This document shows positions 34,284 to 49,258 of a stretch of DNA of 64,000 bases, in pieces; position 1 is the first letter of the stretch; the number at the start of each line of letters is the position of its first letter. This DNA is from Chamaelirium japonicum (lineage: Eukaryota > Streptophyta > Magnoliopsida > Liliales > Melanthiaceae). Made by a program: the position numbers and the translations under genes. Below the pieces are notes generated by a model, which saw only the letters and a program-made list of their open reading frames with translations, was not told the origin of the DNA and searched no databases. Location of the stretch: the NCBI GenBank assembly GCA_947650365.1, contig OX393552.1, positions 23,719,981 to 23,783,980 on the forward strand. Direction: 5' to 3'.

Positions 34284-37200
34284 AAATATTTCTATAATTA
34301 TTTTAATAATAGTAAACATTTATTTAATTATAAAATAATTGAAATAATTGAAATATTTTAATAATTAACTTTTATTAAAATAATAATTTTATTTAATTAT
34401 CTAGTTATTTAATAGAATTTATTATTTTAATTATTTATTAATTATTATAATATTAAATAATCATATTATGTACCTATTTAATGGTTTAAAATATTAAATA
34501 AAGAAGTAATAATTTAATTATATAATTTAATTTATTTTATTAGTTATTTCTTTAATTATTATTATTTTTTAAATTAATTTAACTAATTTATTAAATAATA
34601 AATTGTTAAAATAATAAAATAATTAATTATTTCATATTTTATTATTTAATAAGTAATTAATGAAAATATTTCATTAATTATTATTAATGAAATAATTATT
34701 ATAATTTTTATTTAATTATTTTATGAAATAATTTATTAATTTCATTATTTCTTTAATAAAGTAATATAATAATATAATAACTAATTCCTTATTATTTTTT
34801 AAAAAATCTATTATTTAAAAAAATATTTTATTATTTCTATATTCACATAATTCACTAATTATTTATATAATAAGTAAATAGTTATTGAATTAATATTTTA
34901 TATTATTATTTAATAAAATAATTAATTTTTTGATATATTTAATTTAATTTTTTATAATTTATTTAAATAATTTGTTAATTATTTCATTACATTATTATTT
35001 AAGTTAATTATTATTTATTTAACTATAAAATTATTTAATAATTAAATTATTTTTTTGTTTAAGTACTTAATCTATTTAATATATTTCTTTGCTAAATAAA
35101 TTATAACATATTTAAATAATTAACTAATTATTTAATTATTTCAAAAAAATATTATTTAAATAATTCTTTATATAATTATCTAAGTAATGAAATTCTAACT
35201 TTATAATTATTTCCTTAAATAATTATTCAAAAACTAATTTAAATAATAAAATAATAATCTTATTACATAATAATTTAGTTATGTAATTATTAAATAAATT
35301 ATTTTAATATTTTCAAAAAATATAATTTATTTAAATTATTATTTATTTAACTATGAAATTATTTAATAATTAAATTATTTTTTTGTTTAAGTAAGTATTC
35401 CATTTAATATATTTCTTTACTAAAATGTTTTTAAATATTTAACTAATTAAATAAATATTCACTTATTTTGAAAAATTATTATTGAAACTATTCTTTATAT
35501 CATTATTTAATTAATGAAATTCTAATTTTATAATTATTTCAATAAATAATTATTTAATAATTTATATCAATAGTAATCTAATAATTTTATTACATAATAA
35601 TTTAGGTATGTAATTATTAATTAAATTATTATATTATTTCAAAAAATTATTAATTAATATAATTTATTCTTAAAATTATTACATAAATATTTAAAAAATA
35701 TAATACATAAATTTATTTTGTTAAAATATTATATAATTATATAATGGAATTATTTTATTAGAATATAATAATAATATAAAGAAATAATTTATTTTCTAAA
35801 ATAATTAAATTATTATTTGATATCATTATTCCATAAATTATAATTAATCTAATATTTTTATTATTTACTTATTGAATAATTCGATAATGATAATTGAATT
35901 ATTTCATTATTGAATTATTCAATAAGTAAATAATATAGATATTTCATTATTTATAATTTATGGAATAATGATTCAAATAATTATTTAATTATTTAATAAA
36001 ATATTTTAATAATTCCATTATTTCTTAATGTTATTTATATTTTATATTAAAATAATTCAATTATACAATTATTTAATATTTTAATAAAATAATTTAAGTA
36101 TTTTATTATTTAAATAGTGATGAAATAATTTAAAGTATAAATTATATTAATAAATAATTTTTGAAATTCATAAAATAATTTAATCAATAATTACAAAAAT
36201 AAATTATTATATAATACAATTTTTAGATTATCATTTAAATAAATTATTAAATAATTATTTATTTATATAACTAAAATATTATAATTTAGTTATTTAGATA
36301 ATTAAATATAGAATTATTTAAATAATTAAATATTTATTCAATTATTGAGATATTTAAAAACTTAATTAGTGAAGATATATATCAAATAGATTATTTACTT
36401 TAAAAAATCAATATTTTTATTATTAAAAAATTTCATTTTTAAATAAATAATAATTTCATTATATAATTAATTTATTATATTAGTTATTTTTTTAATTATT
36501 ACTATCTTTTTAATTAATTTAATTAGTTTATTAAATAATAAATTAGAGAAATAATAAAATAATTAATTAATTCATTATTTTATTATTTAATATGTAATTA
36601 ATGAAAATATTTAATTAATTACCATTAATAAAATAATTTTTATAATTTTTATTTAATTATATTATAAAATATTTGATTAATTTAATTATTTATTTCATAA
36701 AGTAATAAAATAATATAATAACTAATTATTTATAATTTATAATTTAATAAAATAATTTGTGAATTATTTCATTACATAATAATTTAATTAAATTATTATT
36801 TATTTAACTATAAAATTATTTAATAATTAAATTATTTTTTTGTTTAAGTAAATAATCTATTTAATATATTACTTTACTAAATAAGTTTTGAAATATTTAA
36901 ATAATTCTTTTTATAATTATCTAAATAATGAAATTAGTATTTAATAATTATTTTAATAAAATAATTTGTAAAAAATTTATTTAATTGATAATACAATAAT
37001 TTTATTATATAATAATTTAGTTATGTAATTATTAAATAAATTATTTTATTATTTGAAAAAATAATATTTTTTTAAATTATTCTTTTGCTTAAGTAAATAA
37101 TCCATTTAATATATTTCTTTACTAAATAAGTTTTTAAATATTTAAATAATTGAATAATTATTCATTTATATAAAAAAATTATTATTGAAATAATTATTTA

Positions 37201-37773
37201 TATAGTTATCTACTTAATAAAACTCTAATTTTACAGTTATTTCAATAAATTATTATTTAATATTTTATTTAAATAATAATCTAATAATTTTATTATATAA
37301 TAATTTAGTTATGTAATTATTAATGAAATTATTTTATTATTTCAAAAAATTATTAATTAATATAATTTAATCTTTGAATTATTAATGAAATATTTAAAAA
37401 ATAAAATAGTTAAATTTGTTTACTTAAATAATTTTATAGTTAAATAAATAATAATTTAAATAAAATATTATATAATGAAATAAATAAAAAAATTTATTAA
37501 ATTATGAGATATTAATTTAAATAACAAAAAAAAAATTATTTAATTAAGTAATAAAATAAGAAAATAATTTAATAACTATTTACTTATTATTCAAATAATT
37601 AGTTAATTATTTGAATATATGAATAATAAAATATTTTTTTAAATAGCTTAATACTTTTATTAATAATTAAAGAAATATTTATTGATTTTAATATTTAATT
37701 ATTTAATTTATTTAACTATTTAATTTATTAAACTAATTAAATTAATTAAATAAAAGGAAGTAAAGAAGGAAGA
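34284..37773. repeat. Long AT region with two foldback modules, U3 (centre 35889)
   Basis: No gene. Same plan as in U1 and U2. The MITE target at about 36902 is empty (TTCTTTTTA once). Confidence 0.72.
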
Positions 37774-38168
37774 TGAGGCACACCCGAATTTTTTGCTTTA
37801 AAAAAATTTATATTTTTCTTTTAAAAAATTTAAAACATTACAACTGTTATGTGATCGTTCGATCGGATGACTATTCACCGTCAGATCTCTCACATAGATT
37901 TGGGTTTCCTAAATAATACTTAGGCCCTAAGTAAACTTACCCTAAAAATAATATACAACCCCTTTAGGGTGGGGCATGTTTGACGGCTCTCTCTTTCTCC
38001 CATCTCACAATATGTTATCAACACGAATATATCAAGCTGAGCCAATCCGTTGCAAGAAAACGGAGAGAGAAACAAAGACAGAAGAGGGAGAAGAAGAGAG
38101 ATGAGAATGGAGAAATAAACGAATAGAGAAGAAGTCCTGCCCCAGTCCATTGGCCATGGGTATAGGTT
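37774..38168 (+). mobile_element. LTR-leader cassette b, U3
   Basis: LTR-like 37774-38007 (234 bp), tract AGGAAGTAAAGAAGGAAGA before it, ATATGTTATCAACACGA after it, short leader ending GGTATAGGTTT. Confidence 0.6.
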
Positions 38169-38884
38169 TAATTTATTTCTTTACTAAATAAGTTTTTAAA
38201 TATTTAAATAATTAAATAATTATTTATATAATTATCTAATTAATAAAATTCTAATTTTAAAATTATTTCAAAATAATTAAATAATTTAGTTATATAATTA
38301 TTATTGAAATTAATTTATAATTTAAAAAAATTATTAATTTATATAATTTATTCTTTAAATTATTACTTAAATATTTAAAAAATAAAATATTTTAATTTAT
38401 TTTGTTAAAATATTATATAATTATATAATGGAATTATATTATTATAATATAATAATAATAAAAAGATATAATTAAATTATTTAAATATTTTCTAAAATAA
38501 TTAAATAATTATTTGAATCATCATTTCATAAATTATAATTAATCAAATATTTGTATTATTTACTTATTGAATAATTCAATAATAATTATTGAATTATTTA
38601 ATTATTGAATTATATAATAAGTAAATAATTAAAATATTTAATTAACTATAATTTATAGATAATTAAATATTAGTTAAAAAATTTAATTAACTATAATTTA
38701 TAATAATAAAAAATTAACTATAATTTAATTAACTATAATTTATAATAATAAAAAATTAGTTAAAAAATTTTAATTATATAGATAATTAAATATTTCATTA
38801 ATTATTTAATTTATTAATTTATTGAACTATTTAATTTTTTAAAATAATGAAATTAATTAAATAATATGAAGTAAAGAAGTAAGA
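38169..38884. repeat. AT foldback and short tandem repeats, U3 (centre 38584)
   Basis: No gene. About 45 bp shorter than in U2 because of a loss near 38270. The TTAACTATAATTTATAATAA tandem repeat is at about 38640-38772. Confidence 0.7.
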
Positions 38885-39181
38885 TGAGGCACACCCGAAT
38901 TTTTTGCTTTAAAAAATTTATATTTTTCTTTAAAAAAATTTAAAACATTACAACTGTTATGAGATCGTTCGATTGGATGACTGTCCACTGTCGGAAGAAA
39001 ACGAAAAGAGAAATAAAGGCAGAAGAGAGAGAAGATTAGATATGAGAATGGAAAAATAAACGAAGAGAGAAGAAATCATGCTCCAGTCCATTAGCCATGG
39101 ATATACGTTTGAAGTAAAAAGTAATCTAAATTCCAAAACGCCACTTCTCAATAGTATCATCTTAACGTTATTATGATTATC
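38885..39181 (+). mobile_element. Truncated LTR-leader cassette c, U3
   Basis: LTR start 38885-38995 joined to leader as in U2 and U4. Confidence 0.68.
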
Positions 39182-39644
39182 ATTGAAATATTTCTATAAT
39201 TTTTTTAATAATAGTAATTATTTATTTAATTATAAAATATTTTAAATAATAGAAATATTTTAATAATTAACTTTTTACTAAAATAATATTTTTATTTAAT
39301 TATTTAATTATCTAGTTATTTAATGAAATTAATTATTTTATTTATTTAATAATTATTATATTATTAAATAATTAAATTATGTACCTATTTAATGGTTAAA
39401 AATATTAAATAAAGAAATAATGATTTAATTATATAATTAATTTATTTTATTAGTTATTTATTTTATTATTATTATTTTTTAAATTAATTTAATTAATTCA
39501 TGAAATAATAAAATGCTGAAATAATAAAATAATTAGTTTAAATAATTAAATATTTCTTTAATTATTTAATTATTTAATTTATTTCATTATTTAATTTAAT
39601 AAACTAATTAAATTAATTAAATAATAGGAAGTAAAGAAGGAAGA
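39182..39644. repeat. Collapsed AT module between c and d, U3
   Basis: No gene. Centreless AT stretch of about 460 bp with the same left-arm to right-arm join as U2. Confidence 0.7.
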
Positions 39645-40121
39645 TGAGGCACACCCAAATTTTTTGCTTTAAAAAAATTTATTTTTTTCTTTTTAAAAAA
39701 TTTAAAATATTATAACTGTTATGAGATCGTTCGATCTGATGACTGTCCACCGTCGGATCCCTCCCTTAGATTAGGGTTTCCCATATAATACTTAGGCCAT
39801 AAGTAAGCTTACCCTATAAATAATATACGACCCCTTTAGGGTGGGGCATATTTGACGGCTCTCTTTTTCCCATCTCATAATATGTTATTAACACGAACAT
39901 ATCGAGCCCAATCGACCCGTCGTAAGAAAACAGAGAGAACAACGAAGACAAAAGAGAGAGAAGAAGAGAGATGAGAATGGTGAAATAAACAAAGAGGGAA
40001 GAAGTCCTGCTCCAGTCCATTGGCCATGGGTATAGGTTTGAAGTAAGAAGTAATCTAAATTCCAAAAATCCACTTCTCAATAGTATCATCTCAACGTTAC
40101 TATGATTATCATTGTAATATT
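39645..40121 (+). mobile_element. LTR-leader cassette d, U3
   Basis: LTR-like 39645-39877 (233 bp) with telo-box and TATA box, full leader to about 40121. Confidence 0.62.
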
Positions 40122-42346
40122 TCTATAATTTTTTAAATAATAGTAATCATTTAATTATTTGATTATCTAGTTATTTATTGAAATTTGTTATTTTATTTAT
40201 TTATTAATTATTATATTATTAAATAATTAAATTATGTAACTATTTAATGGTTTAAAATATTAAATAAAGTAATAATGATTTAATTATATAATTAATTTAT
40301 TTTATTAGTTATTTCTTTAATTATTATTATTTTTTCAATTAATTTTATTAATTTATTAAATAATAAATTGTTGAAATAGTTATTGAATTAATTTTTTATT
40401 TAATTAACTAATAAAATAATTAATTTTTGAATGTAATTTATTTAATTTTTTATAATTTAATAAAATAATTTTTTACTTATTCTGTTACATAATAATTTAT
40501 TTAAACTATTATTTATTTAAGTTTTAAATTATTTAATAATAATTTTTTTTTGTTTAAGTAAATAATCAATTTAATATATTTTATTACTAAATAAGTTTTT
40601 AAATATTTAAACTATAGACTAATTATTTAATTAGTTAAAAAAATTATAATTTAAATAATTCTTTATATAATTATCTAAATAATGAAATTATAATTTTATA
40701 ATTATTTTAATAAATAATTATTCAAAAATTTATTGAAATGATAATATAATAATTTAATTACATATTAATTTAGTTATATAATTATTGATTAAATTATTTT
40801 ATATTTCAAAAAATTATAATTTAATTAAATTAAGATTTATTGAATTATGGAATAATTGAATAATTAAATTATTTTTTTATTTCAGTAAATAATCAATTTA
40901 ATATATTTACTAACTAAATAAGTTTTTAATTATTTAAATAATTAAATAATTATTTACTTATTTCAAAAAATTATTATTTAAATAGTTCTTTGTATAATTA
41001 TCTAATTATTGAAATTCTAATTTTATAATTTTTTGAAAAAATAATTATTTAATAATTTATTAAAATAATAATATTTTAATTTTTTTACATAATAATTTAG
41101 TTATGTAGTAATTAAATAAATGATTTTATTATTTCAAAAAAATATTAATTAATATAATTTATTTTTTTAATGATTATTTAAATATTTAATAAATAAAATA
41201 CTTAAATATATTTTATAAAAATATTGTATAATTATATAATGGAATTATTTTATTAGAATATAAACATAACATAAAGAAATAATTGAATTATTCAAATATT
41301 TTATAAAATTATTAAATAATTTTTTGAATCATTATTCCATAAATTATAATTAATCAAATATTTTTATTATCTACTTATTGAATAATTCAATAATGATTAT
41401 TGAATTATTTTATTATTGAATTATTCAATAAGTAAATAATAAAAATATTTAATTAAATATAACTTATGGAATAAGGATTCAAATAATTATTTAATTAACT
41501 TATAAAATATTTAAATAATTTTATTATTTCTTTATGTTATTAATATTTTTTCATAGAATAATTCAATTATATAATTATATAATATTTTAATCAAATAATT
41601 TAATAATTTAATTATTTTATTATTTACTTATTAATTTAAAGTATAAATTATATAAATTAATAAGTTTTTTTGAATAATAAAATAATTTAATCAATAATTA
41701 CATAACTAAATTATTATGGAATAAAATTATTATATTATCATTTAAACAAATTATAAAATAATTATTTATTTATATAACTAAAATATTAGAGTTTAATTAT
41801 TTAGATAATTAAATAAATATTATTTAAATAAATTTTTTTTAAATAATTAAATCATTAGTCAATTATTGAAATATTTAAAAACTTAATTAGTGAAGAAATA
41901 TATCAAATAGATTATTTATTTAAAAAAATATATTTTTATTATTAAATAATTTCATTTGTTAAATAAATAATAATTTAAATAAAATATTGTATAATGAAAT
42001 AAATATAAAATTTTATTAAATTATGGGATATTAATTGAAATAACTAAAAAAAATAATTATTTAATTAAATAATAAAATAAAACAATAATTTAATAACTAT
42101 TTACGTATTATTTGAATAATTAGTTAATTATTTGAATATATAAATATTAAAATATTTTTTTAAATAGTTTAATATTTTTTTTAATAATCAAAGAAATATT
42201 TATTGATTTTAATATTTAATTAATAAATAATTTCATTATATAAATAATTCAATATTTCTTTAATTATTTAATTATATAATTTTTTTAACTATTTAATTTA
42301 TTAAACTAATTAAATTAATTAAATAATAGAAAGTAAAGATGGAAGA
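40122..42346. repeat. AT foldback between d and e, U3 (centre 41395)
   Basis: No gene. Left arm with 327-bp internal duplication, centre on 41395, complete right arm. Confidence 0.74.
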
Positions 42347-42818
42347 TGAGGCAAACCCAAATTTTTTTCTTTAAAAAAATATATTTTTCTTTAAAAAAAT
42401 TTAAAATATTATAACTGTTATGGGATCATTCGATCGGATGACTGTCCACCGTCGGATCCCTCTCTTAGATTAGGGTTTCCCATATAATACTAAGGCCCTA
42501 AGTAAGCTTACCCTATAAATAATATACGACTCCTTTAGGGTGGGGCATGTTTGACGGCTCTCTCATTCTCCCATCTCATAATATGTTATTAATACGAACT
42601 TATCGAGCCCAGTCGACCCGTCGCAAGAAAGCGGAGAGAGAAACGAAGACAAAAGAGACAGAAGAAGAAAGATGAGAATGAAGAAATAAATGAAGAGAGA
42701 AAAAGTCATGCTCCAATCCATTGGCCATAGGTCTGAAGTAAGAAGTAATCTAAATTCCAAATCTCCACTTCTTAATAGTATTATCTCAACGTTATTATGA
42801 TTATCATTGCAATATTTC
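42347..42818 (+). mobile_element. LTR-leader cassette e, U3
   Basis: LTR-like 42347-42578 (232 bp) with the e-type start TGAGGCAAACCC; leader to about 42818. Confidence 0.62.
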
Positions 42819-45312
42819 TATAATTTTTTTAATAATAGTAATCGTTTATTAAATTATAAAATAAATTAACTAATTGAAATTTTTTAATATTTAACTTTTT
42901 ATTAAAATAATAATTTTATTTAATTATTTAATTATCTAGTTATTTAATGAAATTTATTATATATTTCATTTATTAATTATTATATTATTAAATAATTAAA
43001 TTATTTAACTATTTAATGGTTTAAAATATGAAATAAAGAAATAATGATTTTATTATATAATTAATTTATTTTATTATTTATTTCTTTACTTATTATTATT
43101 TTTTAAAAGTATTTTATTAATTAATGAAATAATAAATATTTAAAATAATAAAATAATTAATTATTTTATTATTCAATAAGTAATTAATGAAAATATTTAA
43201 TTAATTATGTTTAATGAAATAATTATTAATTATTAATTATAAATTATAAATTTTATTATTTTATAAAATATTTTATTAATTTAATTATTTATTAAATAAA
43301 GTAATAAAATAATATATTAATATAATAAATGATTATTTATTATTTTAAAAAATAGATTATTTTAAAAAATATTTTATTATTTATATGATTAAATAATTAA
43401 CTAATTATTTAAATAATAAGTAAATAGTTATTGAATTAATTTTTTATGTTATTACTTCATGAAATAATTGATTTTTTGATGTATTTTATTTAATTTTTTA
43501 TAATTTAATTAAATAATTTGTTATTTACTTCATTAGATAATAATTTATTTAAATTTTTATTTATTTAACCATAAAATTAATTAATAATTAAATTATTTCT
43601 TATTTAAGTAAATAATCTATTTAATATATTTCTTTATAAAATTAGTTTTTAAATATTTAAATAATAGACTAATCTATTTAACTAAATTTTTTAAAATAAT
43701 TTATTTATATATCAAATAGATTATTTACTTAAAAAATAAATATTTTTATTATTAAATAATTTCATAGGTAAATAAAAAATAAATTACAAAAAATATTTTA
43801 TAATTAAATAAATATAAAATTTTATTAAATTATGAGATATTAATTAAAATAACTGAAAAAAATAATTATTCAATTAAGTAATAAAATAAAACAATAATTT
43901 AATAATAATTTACTTATAATTTAAATAGATAGTTAATTATTTGAATATATAAATAATAAAATATTTTTTTAAAAAGCTTAATATTTTTTTTTATAATCAA
44001 ATAAATAGTTATATAACTATTAATAATTTTAAAATAAATTTAGTTATAGAATTATTAATTAATTTAGTTAGATAATTACTTATTCGAAAAAATTATTATT
44101 TAAACAATTCTTTATATCATTATTTAATTAAAAAAAATTAATTTGATAATTATTTCAATAAAGAATTACTTAATAAATTATTTCAATAATAATTTAATAA
44201 GTTTATTATATTATAATTTAGTTATGTAATTATTAATTAAATTATTGTATTATTTTAAAAAATTAATAAATAATATAATTTATTCTTAAAATTATTAATT
44301 AAATATTTTAACAATAAAATACATAAATTTATTTTGTTAAAATATTATATAATTATATAATGGAATTATTTTATTAGAATATAATAATAATATAAAGAAA
44401 TAATAAAATTATTCAAATATTTTCTAAAATAATTAAATATTATTTGATATTATTATTCTATGAATTATAATTAATCTAATATTTTAATTATTTACTTATG
44501 GAATAATTCAATAATGACAATTGAATTGTTTCATTATTGAATTATTCAATAACTAAATCATAAAAATATTTAATTAATTATAATTTATGGAATAATGATT
44601 CAAATAAATATTTAATAATTTTGAAAAATATTTAAATAATTTCATTATTTCTTTATGTTATTAATATTTTATAATAAAATAATTCATTTATATAATTATA
44701 TAATATTTTAATCAAATAATTAAAGTATTTTATTATTTAAATATTAACTTAATAATATAAAGTATAAATTATATTAATAAATAATTTTTGAAATTAATAA
44801 AATAATTTAATCAATAATTATATAACTAAATTATTATATAATAAAATTAGTGAAAATATATAGATTATTTACTTAAAAAAATTAATATGTTTATTATTAA
44901 ATAATATCATAGTTAAATAATTAATAATTTGAATAAATTATTATATAATTTATTTAATATAAAATATTATGAAATTATAAGATATTAATTGAAATAACTA
45001 AAAATAATATTTATTTAATTAAGTAATCAAATAAAATAATAATGTAATATATATTTATTTATTATTTAAATAATTAGTTAATATTTGAAATATATGAATA
45101 TGAAAATATTTCTTCAGTTAGATTTATAATTTTTTAATAATTAAATAAATATTTATTTATTTTAATATTTAATTAATAAATTATTAGTTTAAATTATTTA
45201 ATTATATAGATAATTAAATATTTCATTAATTATTTAAATTTTTAATTTATTTAACTATTTAATTTATTAAACTAATTAAATTAATTAAATAATAGGAAGT
45301 AAAGAAGGAAGA
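42819..45312. repeat. Two AT foldbacks between e and f, U3 (centres about 43700 and 44516)
   Basis: No gene. Collapsed foldback followed by one centred on 44516, as in U2 and U4. Confidence 0.7.
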
Positions 45313-45790
45313 TGAGGCACACCCGAATTTTTGGCTTTAAAAAAATATATATTATTCTTTAAAGAAATTTAAAACATTACAAGTTTTATGAGATCGTTCG
45401 ATCGGATGACTGTCCACCGTCGGATCTCTCCCATAGATTAGGGTTTCCCATATTATACTTAGGCCCTAAGTAAGCTTACTCTATAAATAATATACGACCC
45501 TTTAGGGTGTGGTACGTTTGACGGCTCTTTTTTTCTTTCATCTCAGAATATGTTATCAACACGAATATATCGAGTCCAAACGACCCATCGCAAGGAAACA
45601 GAAAGAGAAACGAAGATAGAAGAGAGAGAAGAAGAGAGATGAGAATGGAGAAATAAACAAAGAGAGAAGAAGTCCTGCTCCAGTCTATTGGCCACGGGTA
45701 TAGGTTTGAAGTAAGAAGTAATCTAAATTCTAAAACTCCACTTCTCAATAGTATCATCTCAATGTTATTATGATTATCATTGTAATGTTT
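45313..45790 (+). mobile_element. LTR-leader cassette f, U3
   Basis: LTR-like 45313-45545 (233 bp), intact promoter-like module, full leader. Confidence 0.62.
45438..45494 (+). promoter_or_regulatory. Promoter-like module in cassette f, U3
   Basis: Telo-box TTAGGGTTT (45438-45446), palindrome TACTTAGGCCCTAAGTA (45456-45472), TATA box CTATAAATAATATA (45481-45494). The palindrome is also perfect in cassette b and carries changes in d, e and g. Confidence 0.5.
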
Positions 45791-46980
45791 CTATAATTTT
45801 TTTAACAATATTAATCGTTTATTTACTTATAAAATAATTTAAATAATTAAAAAATTTTAATAATTAAGTTTTTATTAAAATAATTATTTTATTTAATTAT
45901 TTAATTTTTTAATTATCTAGTTATTTAATGAAATTTATTATTTTATTTATTTATTAAAATTATTATTTCAAAAAATTATTCATTAATATAATTTACTCTT
46001 TCAATTATTAATTAAATATTTAAAAATAAAATACTTAAATTTATTTAGTTAAAATATTATATAATTATATATTGGAATTATTTTATTCGAATAAAATAAT
46101 AACATAAAGATATAATTTAATTATTCAAATATTTTATTAAATAATTTAATAATTATTTGAATTATTATTCCATAAATTATAATTAATCAAATATTTTTAT
46201 TATTTACTTATTAAATAATTCAATAATGATTATTGAATTATTTTATTATTGAATTATTCAATAAGTAAATAATAAAAATATTTGATTAATTATAATTTAT
46301 AGAATAATGATTCAAATAATTATTTAATTATTGAATCAATAATTTATTCAAAAAAATTATTCGATTATCATTTAAATAAATTATTAAATTATTATTTATT
46401 TTTATAACTAAAATATTAGAATTTAATTATTTAGATAATGAAATAAAGAATTATTTAAATAATTAATTATTTAGTCATTTATTAAAATATTTAAAAACTT
46501 AATTAGTAAAGAAATATATCAAATAGATTATTTACTTAAAATAATAAATATTTTCATTAGTAAATAATTTTATAGTAAAATAAGTAATAATTTAAATAAA
46601 ATATTATATAATAAAATAAATAAAATTTATTAAATTATGAGATATTAATTGAAATAAGTTAAACTATTAATTATTTAATTAAGTAATAAAATAAGACAAT
46701 AATTTAATAACTATTTACTTATTATTTAAATAATTAGTTAATTATTTGAAAATATGAATTATAAAATATTTTTTAAATTGCTTAATATTTTTTTTAATAA
46801 TCATTAAAATATTTATTGATTTTAATATTTAAATAATAAATAATTAGTATAAATAATTTAATTATATAGATAAATAAATATTTCTTTAATTATTTAATTA
46901 TTTAATTATTTTATTTATATAACTATTTAATTTATAAAACTAATTAAATTAATAATATAATAGGAAGTAAATAAGGAAGA
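45791..46980. repeat. AT foldback between f and g, U3 (centre 46228)
   Basis: No gene. Shortened left arm, centre on 46228, right arm to the purine tract of g. Confidence 0.72.
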
Positions 46981-47412
46981 TGAGGCACACCCGAATTTTT
47001 TGCTTTAAAAAAACTTATATTTTTCTGTAAAAAAGTTTAAAACATTACAACTATTATGAGATCGTTCGATCGGATGATTGTTCACCGTCGGATCTCTCCC
47101 ATAGATTAGGATTTCCCATATAATACTTAGGCCCTTAGTAAGCTTAGCCTATAAATAATATACGACCCCTTTAGGGTGGGGTACGTTTGACGGCTCTCTC
47201 TTTCTCCCATCTCACAATATGTTATCAACACGAATATATCAAGCCCAGCTAATCCGTCGCAAGAAAACGAAGAGAGAAACGAAAACAGAAGAGAGAGAAG
47301 AAGAGAGATGAGAATGGAAAAATAAATGAAGAGAGAAGAAATCCTACCCCAGTCCATTGGCCACGGGTATAGGTTTGAAATAAGAAGTAATCTAAATTTC
47401 AAAACTCCACTT
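46981..47412 (+). mobile_element. LTR-leader cassette g, U3
   Basis: LTR-like 46981-47214 (234 bp) and shortened leader, as in U1 and U2. Confidence 0.6.
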
Positions 47413-48001
47413 TTTATTAGAATGTAAACATAACATAAAGAAATAATTGAATTATTCAAATATTTTATAAAATTATTAAATAATTTTTTGAATCATTATT
47501 CCATAAATTATAATTAATCAAATATTTTTATTATCTACTTATTGAATAATTCAATAATGATTATTGAATTATTTTTTTATTGAATTATTCAATAATTAAA
47601 TTATAAAAATATTTAATTAAATATAATTTATGGAATAAGGATTCAAATAATTATTTAATTAACTTATAAAATATTTAAATAATTTTATTATTTCTTTATG
47701 TTATTAATATTTTTTCATAGAATAATTCAATTATATAATTATATAATATTTTAATCAAATAATTTAATTATTTAATTATTTTATTATTTACTTAATAATT
47801 TAAAGTATAAATTATATAAATTAATAAGTTTTTTACAATAATAAAATAATTTAATCAATAATTACATAACTAAATTATTACGTAATAAAATTATTATATT
47901 ATCATTTAAACAAATTATTAAATAATTATTATGTAATAAAAACTAAGTCTGGAATTATTAAACTATTAAATAATTATTAAATTATAAATTATTATGTAAT
48001 A
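47413..48001. repeat. AT foldback after cassette g, spanning U3/U4 (centre 47559)
   Basis: No gene. Centre TTCAATAATGATTATTGAA on 47559; right arm broken by the small array of U4. Confidence 0.74.
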
Positions 48002-48350
48002 AAAACTAAGTCTGGAATGCACACTCCGAAGCGTGGCGCACCGAAGACCGGCCAAAATTCGCCCGAAAAACTAAGTCAAAAACGCGCACCCCGAAGCATG
48101 GTACATTGAAGTCCGACCAAAATTCGCCCGAAAAACTAAGTCTAGAACGCTCACCCCGAAGCGTGGTGCACCGAAGACCGGCCTTGCTCGAAATACTAAG
48201 TTTGGAAGGCGCAGCCCGAAGCGTGGCGCACCAAAGACTGGCCGAAATTCACCCGAAAAACTAAGTCTGGAATGCGACCCCAAAGCGTGGCGCACCGAAG
48301 ACCGACCGAAATTCGCTTGAAAAACTCAGTCTGGAACACGCATCCCGAAG
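48002..48350. repeat. Small 65-bp minisatellite array, U4
   Basis: About 5.3 monomers, nearly identical to 29145-29493. Confidence 0.93.
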
Positions 48351-49258
48351 CTAAAATTTTAATTTGATAATTATTTCAATAAAGAATTATTTAATAATTT
48401 ATTTCAATAATAATCTAATAAGTTTATTATATAATAATTTAGGTATTTAATTATTAATTAAATTATTATATTATTTCAAAAAATTAATAAATAATATAAT
48501 TTATTCTTAAAATTATTAATTAAATATTTTAAAAATAAAATACTTAAATTTATTTTGTTAAAATATTATATAATTATATAATGGAATTATTTTATTAGAA
48601 TATAATAATAACATAAAGAAATAATAGAATTATTCAAATATTTTATTAAATAATTATTTGAATCATTATTCCATAAATTATAATTAATCCAATAATTTTA
48701 TTATTTACTTATTGAATAATTCAATAATGATTATTGAATTATTTTATTATTGAATTATTAAATAAGTAAATAATAAAAATATTTAATTAAATATAATTTA
48801 TGGAATAATGATTTAAATAATAATTTAATTATTATATAAAATATTTAAATAATTTTATTAATTCTATATTTTATTAATATTTTTTAATAAAATAATTCAA
48901 TTATATAATTATATAATATTTTCATCAAATAATTTAAGTATTTTATTACTTCAATATTTAAGTAATAATTTAAAGTATAAATTATATTAATTAATAATTT
49001 TTTAAAATAATAAAATAATTGAATAAATAATTATATGACTAGATTATTATGTAATAAAATTATTAGATTATCATTAAAATAAATTATTAAATAATTATTT
49101 ATTTATATAACTAAAATATTAGAATTTAATTATTAAGATAATTAAATAAAGAATTATTTAAATAATAATTTTTTGAAATAATTAAATAGTTAGTCAATTA
49201 TTGAAATATTTAAAAATTTATTTAGTGAATAAATATATCAAATAGATTATTTATATAA
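48351..49258. repeat. AT foldback between arrays, U4 (centre 48729)
   Basis: No gene. As U3, with a loss of about 8 bp near 48650. Confidence 0.78.

Larger units (their letters stand above)
28760..47617 (+). repeat. Higher-order repeat unit U3 (complete reference copy)
   Basis: This is the only complete full-length unit in the window, 18,858 bp. Block order: AT arm, small array, foldback, main array, foldback, leader remnant a, long AT region, cassettes b, c (truncated), d, e, f, g, and the foldback that crosses into U4. Landmarks recur in U4 at an offset of 18,850-18,858 bp through most of the unit. A private loss of about 45 bp lies near 38270 in the AT arm after cassette b, where U2 and U4 keep the sequence. 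Confidence 0.92.
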